Assembly: GCA_030770535.1 (NCBI GenBank)
Contig: JASVEC010000022.1
Span: 806,001-870,000, forward strand
From: Batkoa obscura
Lineage: Eukaryota; Entomophthoromycota; Entomophthoromycetes; Entomophthorales; Batkoaceae
DNA length: 64,000 nt
Reading direction: 5' to 3'
In this document: piece after piece, positions 25,286 through 38,209 of the stretch
How positions within the stretch are numbered: the first letter of the stretch is position 1
Layout of the letters: each line of letters starts with the position of its first letter
The notes under the pieces: model-generated
The model's input: only the letters and a program-made list of their open reading frames with translations
The model's database searches: none
Told to the model about the DNA's origin: nothing
Made by a program: the position numbers and the translations under genes

Positions 25286-26488
25286 TTTAAAGCAAAGTTG
25301 TTACTAAAGGACTAGTTCTCTAAAATTTTGAAATAAAGAGTAGTTTTATATTAATCATAATTACCTTATAGGAACTAAATTATATATGGTGATGTATTTT
25401 ATTGTTTAAGAATTTTACTAACAATCTTTGCACTCAAATAGCGCTTAAAAAACGGAAAAGCAATAAAATCAAAAAAACATCACCATATTGTCACATCTAA
25501 GTCTTGGACAATTCTCCTCTAAATGATAAATCAGGGTCTTACCAAACCTAACAAATAAACTATGAAAGGTTTTTGATGGTGCCAGTTTTGTAAATCAAAT
25601 TATTAATTCTATAAATAGGATAGCTATATATTTTTAATCAAATCCAACCTATAGTCGCATTATCATATGTCTTTATTCAAAATATTATTACAAAAATGGA
25701 TAATGTTTTGTAAGAAACGTAAGTATTTTGTTTTACACTTTAAAGAATCAATCGGTTATCATTTACATTTAAAAGTACGATTAAACTTTATAATCAGCAA
25801 TAAATAAATATTATTGCAAAGGAGTGAGGAAATAAATTAAAGTAAAAGAGAAGTAAATCCTTAAAATATTTGAAAAACATACATAGTGATGCATTTTTAG
25901 TTCTCTTTTATGTTTATTTACCTTGGGGAAGATAAAAATTGAAGAGCAGCAACAATATATATCTTATAAATGGAACTATTATATTTTAATCACAGTAGTA
26001 TAAATTGAATAAATAATTACTTCTGTGGAACTAACAATTTCTGTCTTTAATCCTCTCATTTTATTTGACTAGGAGTTACTTTCTAGAACTTATTTTACTT
26101 TATGAAAAACAAGTTGTAACTTTGGCAGCTTTATTTATTTTGATTAAGTATATTAGTAGATAGACTCTCTTTTTTAATTGCATTTTTTTTGTTTTGATCA
26201 ATTACTTTTATCATAGAAAATATTACAATTTAAAGTAAAAACCCAAAGAAATAAAACGGTTACACATACTAATATGCATATTATACTTTTATAAAATACA
26301 AGCTATATTATAATTCACAATAAATCATTCCATTAATAGGTTCAAAAAAATAAATTAATAAACCCTCAATGACTGAAAATTACTATACAAACTTAATTAA
26401 ACAAACTCGTAATATGAAATTAGTTAATAGCTAATAAAATAATTATTTGATTTATAACAAAATTGTAGTTATTGAAATATTGAGAAAT
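25286..26488. other. AT-rich spacer with one MITE-like copy
   Basis: This region separates the broken F-box gene from Rab2. It holds repeat copy 7 at 25388 and nothing else that I recognise. Confidence 0.5.
25388..25484 (+). repeat. MITE-like element, copy 7
   Basis: This 97 bp copy has matched, co-varied ends GGTGATGTATTTT and AACATCACC, so the terminal inverted repeat stays complementary although it differs from the other copies. It lies between direct ATAT repeats. The interior keeps the AAATAGCGCTTAAAA core. Confidence 0.7.
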
Positions 26489-27558
<1,070 letters not shown>

Positions 27559-27780
27559 TTTAATTAAAAGCTAAATTAAAAAAGTTAAAAATAAAAAGTT
27601 TAGTTTTATCCTGTGGCTTTTTTATGAGGTGAAAACTAAAATTATGATCAAATCTAAGAATGCTCCAAATTACTTAATCAAGTCAGATTCCTCAGCTTGA
27701 ATTGCAAAGTTTGAACTTTTGCTGGTTTGCATTATTGGTTGTTAAAGGTAAAAGAGAATTTCGAGTTTTCTTGTTACGAA

Positions 27781-28230
27781 ATGAGTGAAGGCCAAGCACA
27801 ACAGGTAGACAACAAACTATATATATAGTAACAAAACTAATCGACCTAGCTATTTCTTAGCATTCAAAATAAACTAATCGAAGATGAAAGAAATTTAAAT
27901 GTCATTCATCAACAGATAGCTACAATTGAAAGAGAAGTCAAGAGCAATCAACTAATTTTAAGTCAGATTAAAGAGTTTGATAATGTAGAGCGTACCTTTA
28001 AATCAGTTGGAAAAATGTAATTAGAACTAAATCCTTAATTTTTTTACTTTATTAACCTTTTATTAAGGTTTGTATTCACCCCTGTACAGCAGATTGAGAA
28101 AGAAAATGTAGATACCACTGCAAAAAATCAAGAACTTTTACAAGCTTTAAAAAAGAAAGCCAAGTTTTTAGAAAACAAAGTCAATGATACTCGTTCTCAC
28201 TTAAAAGATGTACTGCATTCAAGAGCTTAA
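27781..28230 (+). CDS. PFD1: Prefoldin subunit 1 (beta-type)
   Basis: Prefoldin is a hexameric cytosolic chaperone that hands unfolded actin and tubulin to the CCT chaperonin. This short protein is two coiled-coil helices around a beta hairpin: SIQNKLIEDERNLNVIHQQI, then FDNVERTFKSVGKMFVFTPV (the hairpin, matching the '..Y.GVGRMFIL' of subunit 1) and LKKKAKFLENKVNDTRSHL. There are three exons: 27781-27804, 27850-28016 and 28068-28230. The first intron is 45 nt. Its acceptor is the CCTAG at 27849, not the TTCTTAG ten bases on, because only the former keeps the frame; an ACTAATC branch-site-like word precedes it. The gene is divergent from Rab2 across 222 bp. Confidence 0.85.
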
Positions 28231-28297
28231 TTTTAAATAAAAATACTTTTAATTTATATTCTATTTTATTTTATTTTTATCTATATGATTCTATGAC

Positions 28298-30250
28298 TTA
28301 AAGAGGTAGCGTAACAAGTGCCTTAAGCAACAGATTCTTCTCTGAGATTCTACATATAAGTGCAAATCTATGATTACGCGATTTAACATTAAGTAATTCC
28401 TTTCTATCCATTTCAATTGAAGTTATTGGAGAAAACAAACTAAGTCGATGGTTTATCAATCTCCTTAACACGTTTCCAATTTTAACATAGATCTCATTCG
28501 CTTTCTTATGGTGGCTGGTTTTATGTTTTTTATTTTTTTGTTCTACACTCAATAGATCACTCCATTGTTCATACTTCTCACTCATAAATTCCTTTAATTC
28601 GTTTATTCCTTCTTCCTTATCAAATTTAGTCATAAGCTGTGCTATTTTTGCTTCAGGAAGATGTAAAACATAAAGTAGATTAAAGAAGTTAAAGCTTATT
28701 TGCCCTTCACTTAAAATTCGCAAATCCGCTAAATTAAGCATCTCTTCTTCTTCTTCTTCTTCTTCTTCTTCATCGTCTACAATTTCACCTTCTATTTCAC
28801 TTTCATCTATTTCTTGTTCATCTTCATTATCACTTTCTTCGCCTTCGCCTCCATCGTCATGATCATTGCCTTCTTCCTCTTCTTCTTCACCCTCGATTTC
28901 ATCTTCTCCTTCCTCTTCATAAAAAGCCTGAGCAAGTCTATTAAAAAATTCTACCTTGTTTAGTAGCTCACTATCATTTATTTCATCCTTACTCAAAAAC
29001 TCCTCAATTACATATTTAGTATTAAATATAATATCTTCATCCGGGTTATCCAAGTCTGCAAACCCATATCTTTCTAACAACTCCGAGTTATTAAGTATAC
29101 CATAAGTATTGAATATTTCTTTATCTTTTTTACACTTTAACACTACTCTTAACTGTATCTGATTATCTTTATCATAATCTTTATCTAACTCGTAGCATTC
29201 TTCTTCATTAAGTTCACTTTTGATGCCACTGGGCTCAGTTTCTTCTTCATCAATTAATTCAACAACTGAATCTGTATCACTATTATTTGATTTGGAGCAT
29301 TCTTCTCCTTCTATTTCCTCTTCGTCTAATCCTTCTTCTTCAACTGAGTGAACACAATCTTCGATGGCTCCACATTCTTCACATACTGAGTCCGACTCTA
29401 AATGTATGTTTTCAGCTCTTGACTTATGATTGAACCTAGCTAAAGTTAATAAATTAAGCAATATCATATACTGTTAGTCTTACAAATCAGCTAATGGAAC
29501 CATAGCTTCACCATGGTATTCATCAACTGCGAAAGCTCTAGAGTTGACTAAAGTGATAGCATTAAGATACGAGCTTAGAGTAAAAAATGATTTGTCAAAA
29601 ATAGCAGGGTATTTCTGAACTAGAGGGAGAATGATTGTGTTGTAATTTTCAGTAAGCCCTGTCTAAAAACGATCAATGAAACTCAATATATATTATTATT
29701 TAAAGCTACTTACTTTATATTCATTTACAATACTTCCAATCTGAGTACCATTTAACTTTACCAAGTCACTTTGCTCCCAAAGTGTAGGTACACTTTCAAA
29801 CTTTTGCATTATATTGAAATAGTCATACCATGGTGACCTTTCTTGAATACTTAATTCATACATAAGTGCAATAACCAAAGCAGTCTTGTCAAACATCTCT
29901 TCGTCTTCAAAGACATTGGCAATACCACAAGTTCTATGTGATAATATGGATTCTTTAGGTATCGTGCAAACTAAAAAATATTGTTATTTTTAGAATATTT
30001 TTAATAAAAGATTCTTACTTATCTCATCTTCGTCAATATCCTGTTTAGCAAGGACACCAAAGTCATGTCCTGAAGTAGGTGTTTGGTCATTTTTAATACC
30101 ATTTCTACTATTATTCTTTAACTCTCTGGTACAGTTAACTTTGATTTCTATTTTTTCTTCATCATACCAAATTCTATTAAGCTTCAACCATCTTTTAAAC
30201 TTGATTAGTAATTGTTCTCCTTGACTATCTATTCCATTTAATACTGCCAT
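28298..30250 (-). CDS. SET-domain lysine methyltransferase (SETD6 / Rkm4 class) with long acidic inserts
   Basis: This is a SAM-dependent protein lysine methyltransferase of the Rubisco-LSMT-like class, whose fungal members methylate ribosomal proteins. The minus-strand gene starts at 30250. SET blocks in order are FGVLAKQDIDEDEI then TIPKESILSHRT, the helical iSET insert (ALVIALMYELSIQERSPWYD), NSRAFAVDEYHGEAMVPLAD joined across a 52-nt intron to LFNHKSRAEN (the NH motif), and IFNTYGILNNSELLERYGFA with the catalytic Tyr. Two features stand out: an acidic insertion of about 70 residues between NHK and the post-NH strand, where homologues have few residues, and a second Glu-rich run (about 28740-28915) in the C-terminal substrate-binding domain. 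That run is encoded by a TTC/GAA microsatellite. The exact substrate is unknown. Confidence 0.8.
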
Positions 30251-30381
30251 TTTGATAATTAAAAAGCATTCTTTAAATTTTTAATAATTTCTATTTATTC
30301 TTTTCATTGGCCATAAAAGAATTTGACTAAATCATGGAAATTTTATTCCTTTAGATATTGCCCATCTTTCAACTCAAAAAA

Positions 30382-32601
30382 ATGGATTTGACCAAATATA
30401 ATAGCAGTAGTGAAGGGGAAGAAACCACAGCACTCCCTCTAGCTGATAAAGTAATCAAATATAAAGTACAAACAGCGCCAGAGGTTGAAATAGAGGTAAG
30501 AGGTCATTTTCATCAGTTTTTTCTTATGAGATAACCTTATTTGTAGAAACAAGACATATATAAAAATTACATTAAAGAAGATAAAAATAGTGCAAAAAAA
30601 GTGGGTGGGTTAGCCACCAGATCAATCATGGAAATCAATATTCCTTATGAGCACATGCCAAAACAGGAAGATTTATCCAATCATCCAAGTGAAAAAGCGC
30701 AGCAATTATTAGCAAAACAGGGAGTTTATGGTAAATTTAATTGACCATTTTTGATGACTTGGCTTTAATTTTCTACAGGTCACCTTGAGCCTCAATCTTA
30801 TTCGGATTACCATTTCATGGCTCAAAATCATAATTTCCTATCCAGAGGATTTGCAAAGGATCCCAGTATTAATACTTTAGATGATAAGGGAAACTTAGGA
30901 CGTGGTATGGACGGCACTGGATATGTTGGAGATGTAGAAAAATTCAATCATTATAATGGTATTAACTGAAATATTCAAATTAGAGACAAAGTTCATTAAA
31001 ATAATTTATTAAAGGTATTGATGTTGGCCTTGAGATGCCTAAAAAGATACGCAAAGAAATTAAAAGTAAAAGAAAATCTAAAGGAGATGTGGCGGTATTA
31101 GAAGGGGAAAATGCTTATCTTGGACCTTGGGCTGGGTACCAAGAAGATAAAACTGACGAGCCGCCAGAGGCTAGTTTAGAGGTAATGGATATAATATTGA
31201 TTTTATAGAATACTCTATAACTTTTAATAGGATTTAACTAAAGAAGCCCTTTCTGAAGAAGAAGAAGAAAAGAAAAAGAAAAAAGTTAGGGAATTGGCAG
31301 AGGGTATGGAATCAAGTATATTCCATGGTAATAATTTTTTTTATTAAAGATAGAATTATAATGGTAACATAATTTTAAAGGTACTGAAGAGCGTGATTAT
31401 CTTGGAAGAACATACATGCACATACCGCTTGATTTAGATGTTGATTTACATGCTGAGCCTGGCTCAGTACAAAATTTCTTACCAAAGAAATTGATACATA
31501 CTTGGGAAGGTCATGCTAAAGGAACATCCTGTGCTAGGTTGTTTCCAGGCTCAGGACATTTATTATTGTCTTGTGGTATGGATTCTAAAGTTAAAGTAGG
31601 TCTAATTTTAAACAACATTTTAAATAGTTAATAATTTATATTTAGTTATGGGATGTTTATCATGAACGTGAATTGTTGCGATCATATATTGGGCACAATA
31701 AAACGATACGTGAAGTTAATTTTAGTAGTGATGGTTCAAGGTTTATTTCATGCTCCTATGATCGATTTATTAAGATTTGGGATACTGAAACTGGTAAAAT
31801 CATTTAGTAAAGTGTTTTTATACATTTATTCATCTATTGTTAGGCCAATGTATACGTACTATTACCACCGGAAAGATCCCATATACAGCTAAATTTATGC
31901 CAGACCCAAATCGACAAAATATAATCATGGCTGGGTTTTCAGATAAAAAAATCATACAGGTAAACAAAATTACTATTTATTATTATATTGTATTATTTAC
32001 TCACTTTTCTAGTTCGACATAAATAGCGGCAACATCAAACAGGAATACGACCAGCATTTAGGAGCCATTAACAGCATTACCTTTGTAGATGATAATAAAA
32101 GATTCATGTCTACCTCAGACGATAAAACTTTACGTGTATGGGAAAATGATATACCCGTAGTGATCAAATATGTAGCTGAACCTCATATGCACTCAATGCC
32201 AAGTGTAAGTTTGCATCCAAGCAAAAAATATGTGGCCTGTCAATCTTTAGACAATCAAATATTGATTTATGGAGCTAAAGGTAGATTCTCTCAAAACAAT
32301 AAAAAACGCTTTACAGGCCACGTTGTGGCTGGGTATGCATGTCAACCTAACTTTTCTCCTGATGGGAGATTTTTAATTTCAGGGGATGCTGATGGCTCCC
32401 TTTGGTTTTGGGATTGGAAGACTACAAAGGTTTTAAAGTAAGTTTAGTATTGTATTACGCTATTTATTTTGATTCATTAATTTTATTTGAAGAAAAATGA
32501 AATGTCATAAATCGGTACTTATTGGTTGTGAATGGCACCCACATGAAACCTCAAAGGTCGTTACTTGGTCCTGGGATGGGTCCATTAAATACTGGGATTA
32601 A
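30382..32601 (+). CDS. PRP17: Pre-mRNA splicing factor Prp17/Cdc40 (WD40)
   Basis: Prp17 is a spliceosomal protein of the C-to-C* transition and second catalytic step. The gene has about ten exons on the plus strand, with the start at 30382 ([14 protein letters not shown]) and stop at 32601. The disordered N-terminus contains the conserved [23 protein letters not shown] text, then [13 protein letters not shown] and [18 protein letters not shown] blocks, and [20 protein letters not shown], which opens a seven-bladed WD40 propeller. Blades end in words such as [52 protein letters not shown] and [10 protein letters not shown], the last being the C-terminus as in all homologues. It is one of the best-conserved genes in the window; confidence in identity is very high, and in each splice junction moderate. 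Confidence 0.92.
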
Positions 32602-32653
32602 TAAAGATAATTATTAAATATGCCTAATTAAAGAGTATTTATTCATTTGCATT

Positions 32654-35251
32654 TTATTTTAAATAAAGTGGTAAAACACATCTTGCAGATATACAATCCA
32701 ATATCCAGTAATAAGGAACAGAACAATGATCATCAATGTTAGAATCACTCGGATATACTTTTAGCACGTGATTTTTATTTGGAAAAGGAATTAATCTAAA
32801 ATTATTGACTAATGCAAAATTTTTATACTCACCATCTTCACTCCCATGATTATCATCATTGTTATTACTTAATATATTCTTTCCCTTATCATTTTGTAGT
32901 AAAATATTATAACTTCCATTCAAACTCAACATACTTTTAAACTTTGTTATGTTCAAGTTCTTCTCTTCAGTTATGGATGGAATTAGAATACTATAATCAT
33001 CATAGTCATAGCTTATTTTACCATCCAAAAGTGAGATTAACTTAATTAAATCTTCTTTGCTTGGCCTAACATTTTTGAAGTTACCTACAAAAGCAAATGA
33101 ATATCCATCAAAAAAATTAAGTTTATTCAATGATTTCATGGGCTGAATACTATTTATTAACGGTCCATATGCTTTAGTACCATAAGTATAATAATCCATT
33201 TCCTCAATAACCCTTTCCTCTAATAAACTATCGAATAGCCAATTTACATCTACTACATTTACGTTATGAATTAAACATAGTAAATATTTAAACGTTCTTT
33301 GTGCAATCAGTCTACCATTATGCTGAGTGCCATCTACAATTAGATGACTAATTTTACCATAGCTTAGATCCTTTTTCACTTCTTTAATTAGGATTCCGAC
33401 AGTATTTAATTCCTCCATCGTTTTATCCACTTTCTTTCTCATATTCAGTGTTAAATTTGAAAACGCTATATAAATAGGCTTATTGTTAGGCGCCTTACCG
33501 TTATCATTAACATTCTCTTTTATTAACTTGGTCATCTTATTCTTATTAGAATGACTTTGACTTGATTCTTTACTAGCTGTATGATCTATATTACTAGATG
33601 TTCTTTTCTGCGCTTTGCTTTTAATATTCATAGCTATTTTAATCTGTCGCTTTAGTACCTCATCAACTCTATCTTTATGATCTTTTTTTGGCCCTCCACA
33701 TCCTTCACATGCCTTATAGCGTGGATTATTTAAGTAAGTACAACTTAAGCACTCCCACCTATCTTTACTGTATATATTACTTTGTGCATTTATTTTACAC
33801 TTATTTTTCTTTGGTCTTTCTTTAACTATATATTTTTGGACCTCCTCAGGTTTAATTTCTTCATCTCTTTCTTCCATTTTTACAAGTTTATTATTTAATA
33901 ATGTATTTGGCTTATAATGATATTTTACTGCTGTACATTTGATTGTTATTTTCTTACTGACTTCGTATTTATTAGGTGGTTCTATTTTATTTGTATTCTT
34001 ATTACTTAAACTATTATTCAAATTTCCATTGTTATTTAAATTATCTTTGAAGCTATTATTACTAGTCGTACTTGTGTAATAATTTTCTAGTATAAGTTGA
34101 TTTGCGATATCCTTAGTATTATGACTCAAAACTGGTTTATCTTGAGATAATTCTTGTGGTCTTACATTATCCTTAAACTCTTCTTTATTATCTTCTTTAT
34201 TATCTTCTTTATCAACTAAAATACTTTCATTGAATATCATCTGGTTCTCACAAACTCCATTTGAATCATTATTTTCGTATGCATTAGTTTCATCACTATT
34301 TAATATATGAGTTTCATACTTCCTGTCCGCTTCTTTATTACTTAGTTCATGGTCATAACTCCTACTAACGCCCAAATTATATTCCCTAATTAATCTTTCT
34401 TGATCAAAAAAAGTAAGTTGAACTGAACGTCCTGTTTTAATAGGCTTCTTTTCAGATAAGTTATCCTTAATTGGGACCACTTCTTGATTGTTAGTTTCTT
34501 CGGGTGAAGGTGTAAAAAGGGCATTTTTTAATAGCGAATGAGCATCTGACTGTGTTTCAGCCTCATTAGTAATTTCTTCTGGTGATGTAAAATAGATTTT
34601 CTTTAGTTCTGTGTCAATATTCGAGTCATTCATACTTTTCTGATTAGCTCCCTTTTCTTTAGCATCGTCTTTTAAACCCCCTTTCAATCTAAATTGACTT
34701 TGATGATTGATCGCTTTTTCTTTTGTATTAAAGTTTATTATCTCATCCAATTCAACTGTAGTTTCTCTATGAATATCTTTTTCTTTCAACTTTCGATCTC
34801 GTTTATTAGCTTCTTTTCCTCTTGCATCACAATTTAAATTTTCCTTCAGTTTAGCTCCGATGTCCTTCTTAGCCTCGTTTTGTTTCGTGTCACTACTCGA
34901 TACTTCTTTTAGCCTAGTTCCTCTTTGGCTATTAAGTTCTTTTTCATTTACATTGCCCTCTACTTCTTCCAAGCTCTCTTTGTCTGGCTCAAACAATAGC
35001 TCTTGAAGATCACTAAATAGATTTTGAATTTCTGTCAAACTATTACTCGCCTTCAGATTGCCTGGAAACGCTAAACATTTACATTGTGGACACATACCCC
35101 TTGTACCCACATACATCAAAGCACAATCAAAACAAAACGAATGTCCACAGGAGTACAGTGTACTTGGTGATTCCGTTGGCTTGAAACAGATATTGCAAGT
35201 CAATAAATCGGCTATGTTTTTTAGCCTTGTTTTGAAGCTGGGAGGTGACAT
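32654..35251 (-). CDS. BARD1/BRCA1-like RING - RanBP2 zinc finger - tandem BRCT protein
   Basis: This single-exon protein has 865 residues. Residues 19-57 form a C3HC4 RING (CNIC, CGHSFCFDC, CPQC) in the position typical of BRCA1 and BARD1, suggesting an E3 ubiquitin ligase. A long Ser/Asn/Lys/Glu-rich, probably disordered, region follows. Near residue 500 is a RanBP2-type zinc finger (RWECLSCTYLNNPRYKACEG, then CGGPKK), a ubiquitin- or RNA-binding fold. The last ~260 residues form two BRCT repeats. Repeat 1 contains ISHLIVDGTQHNGRLIAQRT then FKYLLCLIHNVNVVDVNWLF. Repeat 2 begins FFDGYSFAFVGNFK and ends YYWILDCISARCVLPL, close to the BARD1 BRCT pattern (FDGCYFY..G.FK; W..DC....LLP). There are no ankyrin repeats. 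A nuclear role in homologous recombination is inferred from architecture. The stop lies 50 bp from the PRP17 stop (convergent). Confidence 0.82.
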   Translation of the reverse strand: MSPPSFKTRLKNIADLLTCNICFKPTESPSTLYSCGHSFCFDCALMYVGTRGMCPQCKCLAFPGNLKASNSLTEIQNLFSDLQELLFEPDKESLEEVEGNVNEKELNSQRGTRLKEVSSSDTKQNEAKKDIGAKLKENLNCDARGKEANKRDRKLKEKDIHRETTVELDEIINFNTKEKAINHQSQFRLKGGLKDDAKEKGANQKSMNDSNIDTELKKIYFTSPEEITNEAETQSDAHSLLKNALFTPSPEETNNQEVVPIKDNLSEKKPIKTGRSVQLTFFDQERLIREYNLGVSRSYDHELSNKEADRKYETHILNSDETNAYENNDSNGVCENQMIFNESILVDKEDNKEDNKEEFKDNVRPQELSQDKPVLSHNTKDIANQLILENYYTSTTSNNSFKDNLNNNGNLNNSLSNKNTNKIEPPNKYEVSKKITIKCTAVKYHYKPNTLLNNKLVKMEERDEEIKPEEVQKYIVKERPKKNKCKINAQSNIYSKDRWECLSCTYLNNPRYKACEGCGGPKKDHKDRVDEVLKRQIKIAMNIKSKAQKRTSSNIDHTASKESSQSHSNKNKMTKLIKENVNDNGKAPNNKPIYIAFSNLTLNMRKKVDKTMEELNTVGILIKEVKKDLSYGKISHLIVDGTQHNGRLIAQRTFKYLLCLIHNVNVVDVNWLFDSLLEERVIEEMDYYTYGTKAYGPLINSIQPMKSLNKLNFFDGYSFAFVGNFKNVRPSKEDLIKLISLLDGKISYDYDDYSILIPSITEEKNLNITKFKSMLSLNGSYNILLQNDKGKNILSNNNDDNHGSEDGEYKNFALVNNFRLIPFPNKNHVLKVYPSDSNIDDHCSVPYYWILDCISARCVLPLYLK

Positions 35252-35592
35252 TTTGGTTATAAATTGGAAATAAAGAAAGAATCTAAATTTAGTAAACTAA
35301 GTACTATTATCATCAGTTTTCGTGTATGCAGTTTAGTTCTAAGTTTATTAAATGAAACTATTGTTGAATTCAATCATAATCTATTGGTTAGAAAATATCA
35401 AAAATTGAAATATTACATTAATAAATTGAGTAGATTTTATCATTTTAGTATAAGCAAGCTAAGTTAACTTACACTCACCTGCTCAACTTTCATTATATTA
35501 ACATTGACTTGCTAGAAAATGTAAACTATAAATAATACTATTTTCATAATACTTAAATCAAAAATAAGCTATAAAACACAAATAAAATTTAA
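35252..35592. other. Spacer upstream of the RING/BRCT gene
   Basis: This 341 bp AT-rich spacer lies between two minus-strand genes. Nothing specific was recognised; presumably it holds the promoter of the RING/BRCT gene and the PEX5 terminator. Confidence 0.4.
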
Positions 35593-37844
35593 TTAAAAGG
35601 TAAACTCTTCACGGAAAGAATTGATGTCTTTAGCGTCGCATTTCTCTACCAAATCGGTACGATCCAACATATACAAGGTCATTCTCAAAGTATCCCATAC
35701 ATGAGAAGAGGATCTAGTACTATTGAGAGGTAATGAAGAACCAGAAGGATCCTTAGTGTTATTTTCTTGAGATTGTAAAGATAAAGCAGCTAAGAGGTGT
35801 TCGGCAGCTTCATGATATTGGCCAAGGTTGATAGAACTGATAGCTAGATTGTATCTAGCTCTTATAAAGGTAGGGTTCAATTCTAAAGCTTTGAAGTAAG
35901 CTTCCATGGCCTTGGATGGTTCTTGGCTATTGGCTAAGGTGGCACCTAATTTATTCCATAATAAATAATCCTAAATATATTTAGTTAATAAAATATAATA
36001 ATATCATAGAAGTCATTACATCTGGTCTGGTAGATAAAGCAGATTCAAAACAGTCTACTGCTTTATCATATTCCTCAGAAATATTCAATAAAACACCTAA
36101 AGCAATTTGTACTTCTGGATCAAAAGTATCGGTAGTATTAGCCCTAACTGCATCTAAGTAAAGGTTGAATATGTATTCATGGCGTTGATCCCCATTTTGT
36201 GGCGGGTTGGGTCTAACAAGATGTTTATAGGTTGGGCTGTTTTGTACCCATGATTCTAAAGCATCATACGCATCATTGATGCAATTTTCATTGGTATAAG
36301 AAACTGCTAAAGCTAACCAAGCATCACATAAAGAGGGGTTCAAAGATACTGCTTGTCTCAATGCAGCAATGGCAGCTGCTTCCCTTTCATTTTCTTGTTG
36401 TCTTAATCCTAATTTATGCCATGCAGAGGCATCTTCTGGATTAATTTGGGTTTTTGCTTCCAGAGCAGGTAAGGAAGTAGCAAGATCCTTACTGTTGATA
36501 GCAGAATCTAAAATTTCTTGTGGTGCATCCAAAAAATGATTCACTTTCGAGAATGGATAATGATCATAAATTGGATTAGCAGATCGATTGATCTTCGAGG
36601 CAGTTTCATATTTTTCCCAATCTTTTTGTAATTTGTCCCATTCAATGTCTTGTGGATTTTCATTCATACTGAGTATTTGTTCTTTATAGTCGTCTACCCA
36701 ATTACTAAATTTAAAGGCTTGCTCAAATTCTTCATCTGATAACTCAGCAAGACTAGTTTTTGGCTCGTCAAATCTTTCATCTTGGCTTTGAATAAATTCT
36801 TCTGCCCAATTCTTAGTCACATCTTGTGGATTGAGTCCATTTAATTTTGAAGAATCTAAATGACCTGTAGAGGTCATTCCATCGCTCTGCTTGAAACTTT
36901 CACCTGTTTCTACAATTTTATCACCATCCACCTTCAGTTCACCATCACTAAATCCTTTGACCATATTAATAAATTTAGAATCTCTAAATTTAGGATTTGA
37001 GTCAACATCTACGTTATTAAGAAGCATTTCAGCTGTTTTCGCCATTAAATCTTTCTCGCTAACTGTTTCTTTATTGTTCAATATTTCTTCCTGTGCTTTT
37101 TCAAATATTTGAGCCCATTGAGTGCTATCCATGCTAGGCTGTTTTACTGATACTGAGGGCTGCTCATAGACTAGAAATAATAAATATTTATATCAAATTT
37201 TAATAATAATTTTACTCATAGGACGGGCCATTGGCATAAAAGGACGATGAAAGGGCATCATTCTATTGGTTCTCATTTCCATAGGGCGACTATTTTCTTG
37301 AGTCACATGGAATTTTGAAAATTCTTGACCCCACTCAGAATGGGATTGACTTTGATTTGAGTGCACCTCCATATTGTTATGAAAATGGCTTGTACTTGGA
37401 CCTTCTATGGCCATATGCTCAAATTCTTCCACGAAATCTTTGTTCATTTGGCGATGCCCTAAAACCTGCTCCCTTTGGTATAAGGACATGCCTTCTAATT
37501 CATTAGACACCCTCCCTAACATTGGGCCATCTTTCATAAATCGAGCATGGTTGTTAAAGTCTAAATGCTATAAAAGAATAAGTTTTTGGCTTTATGTTAT
37601 ATAGAAATAAACTACATTTTGATCTTCACGATGCATAGCTAAGTTTTGGAAGTTCTAAATCTGTCAATAAATGAAATTTAACAATAATGTGGCTAATTAC
37701 CTGCTCTGCATGAAATTGATTCCCATTTAAGTTTTGATTTTCTCTCATATTACCGCCACTAATTTGAGGCAGTAATTTGGCTAATGGATTATTACTCCCA
37801 GAACAATCTGGACCACCAGTAATTATATCTTTTAAGGCTGACAT
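35593..37844 (-). CDS. PEX5: Peroxisomal targeting signal 1 receptor Pex5
   Basis: Pex5 binds C-terminal SKL-type signals in the cytosol and carries cargo to the peroxisomal docking complex. The N-terminus MSALKDIITGGPDCSGSNPL-like (actual text GPDCSGSNNPLAKLLPQ) carries the conserved cysteine (Cys14) that is monoubiquitinated for recycling. Aromatic WxxxF/Y docking motifs are visible: EWGQEFSKF, NWAEEFIQ and NWVDDY. The TPR domain follows: ASAWHKLGLRQQENERE, CDAWLALAVSYTNENCINDA, then EVQIALGVLLNISEEYDKAV (next residues DCFESAL), YLLWNKLGATLANSQEPSKA and FIRARYNLAISSINLGQYHE. It ends after VWDTLRMTLYMLDRTDLVEK, with the stop at 35593. I chose the ATG at 37844 (MSAL, as in homologues); an in-frame ATG at 37853 adds three residues. 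At least four introns interrupt the gene. Confidence 0.92.
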
Positions 37845-38209
37845 GTTTTTCAATTAATTTTTAAAAAAGTAAAATTATAATTAATAATCGATTGCTTTTA
37901 TTTTTTTAGCTATACTTTGATTTTCATGCTATTTTGGTTTGGCTTTTAATGCCCTTCAACCAATCAAAAAAAAGTATATGGTGACTAATACGTCTTAGTG
38001 GAGCTGGTAATTTGTAGCTTAGGACTAAACTTTAGTTAAAATGAGTCCAATGATAATGAGTAAAAAACAACTCCTCTAATAATAAAATATTTTAAAATAT
38101 AAAACAAACTATAAACTCACAAAAAAAATAAATTAAAAAAATAAATTCTATTTTATAACAAATTATAAGATTTTATATAAACTGCTTTTCTAGATATAGT
38201 ACATCTTAT
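37845..38209. other. Spacer between PEX5 and eIF2-gamma
   Basis: This region of about 365 bp lies upstream of PEX5 and downstream of the eIF2-gamma stop. It is AT-rich; no specific element was recognised. Confidence 0.4.

Noticed and set aside
28740-28780. Repeated TTC units as a possible CRISPR or satellite
   Set aside because: They are codons of a Glu run within the SET gene; no spacers or repeat units longer than three bases.
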